Assembly (NCBI RefSeq): GCF_003987555.1
Contig: NZ_NGJW01000010.1
Coordinates: 1 to 64,000 of the forward strand
DNA length: 64,000 nt
Direction: 5' to 3'
Source of the DNA: Vagococcus lutrae
Lineage (GTDB): Bacteria > Bacillota > Bacilli > Lactobacillales > Vagococcaceae
The stretch's first letter is position 1, and each line of letters starts with the position of its first letter. Shown in pieces: positions 63,012 to 64,000 of this stretch. The notes under the pieces are model-generated. The model searched no databases. It worked only from the letters and a program-made list of their open reading frames with translations, and was not told where the DNA came from. The translations under genes and the position numbers were made by a program.

Positions 63012-63770
63012 ATGAAAAAAAATAAATGGATGAAATGGTTGCTCTACTTTTTTGCCATAGTAGGTGCCTTGACAATTGTCGATGAGAGTTCGGGACTTTT
63101 AGATAGTCTTTTCCCTCTCATAATACTGGCCTTCATCATATACGGTATTAAACGTTGGTGGGATAAACGACAGCAAGCAAAACAAGCGGATGTCTCAGTG
63201 AACATGCCTCCGTTACGTCAAGATTTAACTCAACATTATCATGAAGCAGGCTTAGACGACCAGCAAATTAAGTTTTTCCGTGAAACGATGAATACAGCAC
63301 GCGTACAAATTGAAACGCTTGAACAACAGATGAATCAAGTTGCTAAACTAAAAGCGATTAATTTAAAAACACAAGCAGTAAAAGCAGCACAAGGTATTTT
63401 TAAAGAGCTCGTTAAAGAGCCACAAAAACTGCATCGCGCTGACGGCTTTCTTTACAATCATTTACCTAATTTGGTAGACTTGACAGAGAAGTACATTACG
63501 ATTAATGATCATGATATTAAAACTGCTAACACTTACGAAGCGCTTCAAAAAAGTGCCGAAGTGATTGAACAAGTTTCATCTCTCGTGGTAAAAGACTTTG
63601 AGCAACTCGTTGCCGAAGATTTAGCAGAGATGGACGTTGAAGTCAGTCTAGCTGAACAACAATTAGCACGTCAACATGAAGAAGCATCTACATCTCAGGC
63701 ATTTGAAGAGCCTGACACGACAAACGATGAAGGAGAGGATGGCACAGATGGATCAACACACAACGGATGA
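63012..63770 (+). CDS. XpaC-family protein
   Basis: A 252-residue protein with two N-terminal membrane segments, a basic stretch (KRWWDKRQQ) and a cytosolic coiled-coil rich in Glu/Gln, matching the XpaC family (named for BCIP hydrolysis; role unknown). It is usually encoded next to telA, as here. AGGAG is spaced eight bases from ATG 63012; the in-frame GTG at 63003 lies too close. Its end overlaps telA. Confidence 0.85.
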   Translation: MKKNKWMKWLLYFFAIVGALTIVDESSGLLDSLFPLIILAFIIYGIKRWWDKRQQAKQADVSVNMPPLRQDLTQHYHEAGLDDQQIKFFRETMNTARVQIETLEQQMNQVAKLKAINLKTQAVKAAQGIFKELVKEPQKLHRADGFLYNHLPNLVDLTEKYITINDHDIKTANTYEALQKSAEVIEQVSSLVVKDFEQLVAEDLAEMDVEVSLAEQQLARQHEEASTSQAFEEPDTTNDEGEDGTDGSTHNG

Positions 63771-64000
63771 ATTAAAACAAACACAACCTGTTCATGATAC
63801 ACTGGATGACTTATTAAGTAACCCTTTTGCTAATACCCAAGATGCGGCAGGAACGTTAGCGAAACAAACATCAGAAGCGGCCTTACATGATGAAGCACCC
63901 GCTCCTCGTCTACTTGATCGCTTAGACCCTGAGCGACAAGCTCAAGCGCGTCAATTAGCCGAACAAATCGATGTTCAAGACTCACAATCTGTTTTAAGTT
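63748..64000 (+). CDS. telA: TelA-family (toxic anion resistance) protein, 5' part
   Basis: Starts at ATG 63748 (or 63739, which touches the GGAGAGG site) and runs off the window after about 84 codons. The segment LLDRLDPERQAQARQLAEQIDVQDSQSVL matches the N-terminal region of TelA-family proteins, associated with tellurite and cell-envelope stress tolerance. It overlaps the XpaC gene by 23 bases. Only the N-terminal third or less is visible. Confidence 0.8.
   Translation, partial: MDQHTTDELKQTQPVHDTLDDLLSNPFANTQDAAGTLAKQTSEAALHDEAPAPRLLDRLDPERQAQARQLAEQIDVQDSQSVLS

Overview
The window is low-GC DNA (roughly one third G+C) from a Gram-positive of the order Lactobacillales. The best fit by gene content is the Enterococcaceae, possibly Vagococcus. 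Evidence for this is the sufCDSUB order, the mnmA / DUF1831 / cysteine desulfurase block, an EfrAB-type heterodimeric exporter, an Lsa-type ABC-F gene, an ldhD gene, and strong AGGAGG ribosome binding sites throughout. This assignment is inference. I saw no rRNA, tRNA, CRISPR array, transposase or phage gene.

Layout. 1-2600: an Lsa-type ABC-F gene with a probable antibiotic-sensing leader, lying between two copies of a ~130 bp direct repeat. 2597-11200: a guanidino-compound operon (carbamoyltransferase, YfcC transporter, small ADI/DDAH-fold hydrolase, 2-hydroxyacid dehydrogenase, second YfcC transporter, carbamate kinase) with a divergent PucR-type regulator. 11427-13456: an acetyltransferase, a DUF924 protein and a TauE/SafE permease. 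13556-18312: a three-gene operon (Pfk-like kinase, triosephosphate-isomerase paralogue, LarA-family nickel-pincer enzyme) with a divergent LacI regulator. 18466-25977: an amino-sugar ABC importer operon (binding protein, two permeases, class II aldolase, NagA, SIS isomerase) with its own LacI regulator. 26356-34002: an Opp/Nik-type ABC importer fused in one operon with larB, a split larC and larE, which make the nickel-pincer nucleotide that LarA needs. 34188-42908: an eight-gene catabolic operon (TIM-barrel isomerase, permease, hydantoinase-A-like ATPase, HExxH protein, hexulose-phosphate synthase and isomerase, KDG kinase, KDPG aldolase) under a third LacI regulator. 43021-43388: a decayed remnant of an ABC-F gene plus a third copy of the repeat. 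43389-48560: suf Fe-S operon. 48802-64000: mostly housekeeping genes (DsbA-like protein, IIC-like permease with D-lactate dehydrogenase, EfrAB, AraC regulator, mnmA, cysteine desulfurase, acyltransferase, nicotinamidase-like hydrolase, mtnN, Nudix, XpaC, start of telA).

How it fits together. About 40 kb of the window (2.6-43 kb) is stacked accessory catabolism with local regulators. Each of the three LacI genes is paired with a perfect or near-perfect dyad that occurs exactly at its own promoter region and at one other promoter: GCAAACGTTTGC links the larA operon to the nik-lar operon 17 kb away, TACACTCGTGTGTA marks the amino-sugar operon, and TGTTTATCGATAAACA marks the hydantoinase/HPS/KDG operon. 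The shared GCAAACGTTTGC site suggests that nickel import, cofactor synthesis and the LarA enzyme form one regulon. The most interesting candidates for undescribed biology are the guanidino operon, the Pfk/TPI/LarA nickel regulon with a frameshifted larC, the hydantoinase/HPS/KDG operon, and the repeat-flanked ABC-F cassette with its relic copy.
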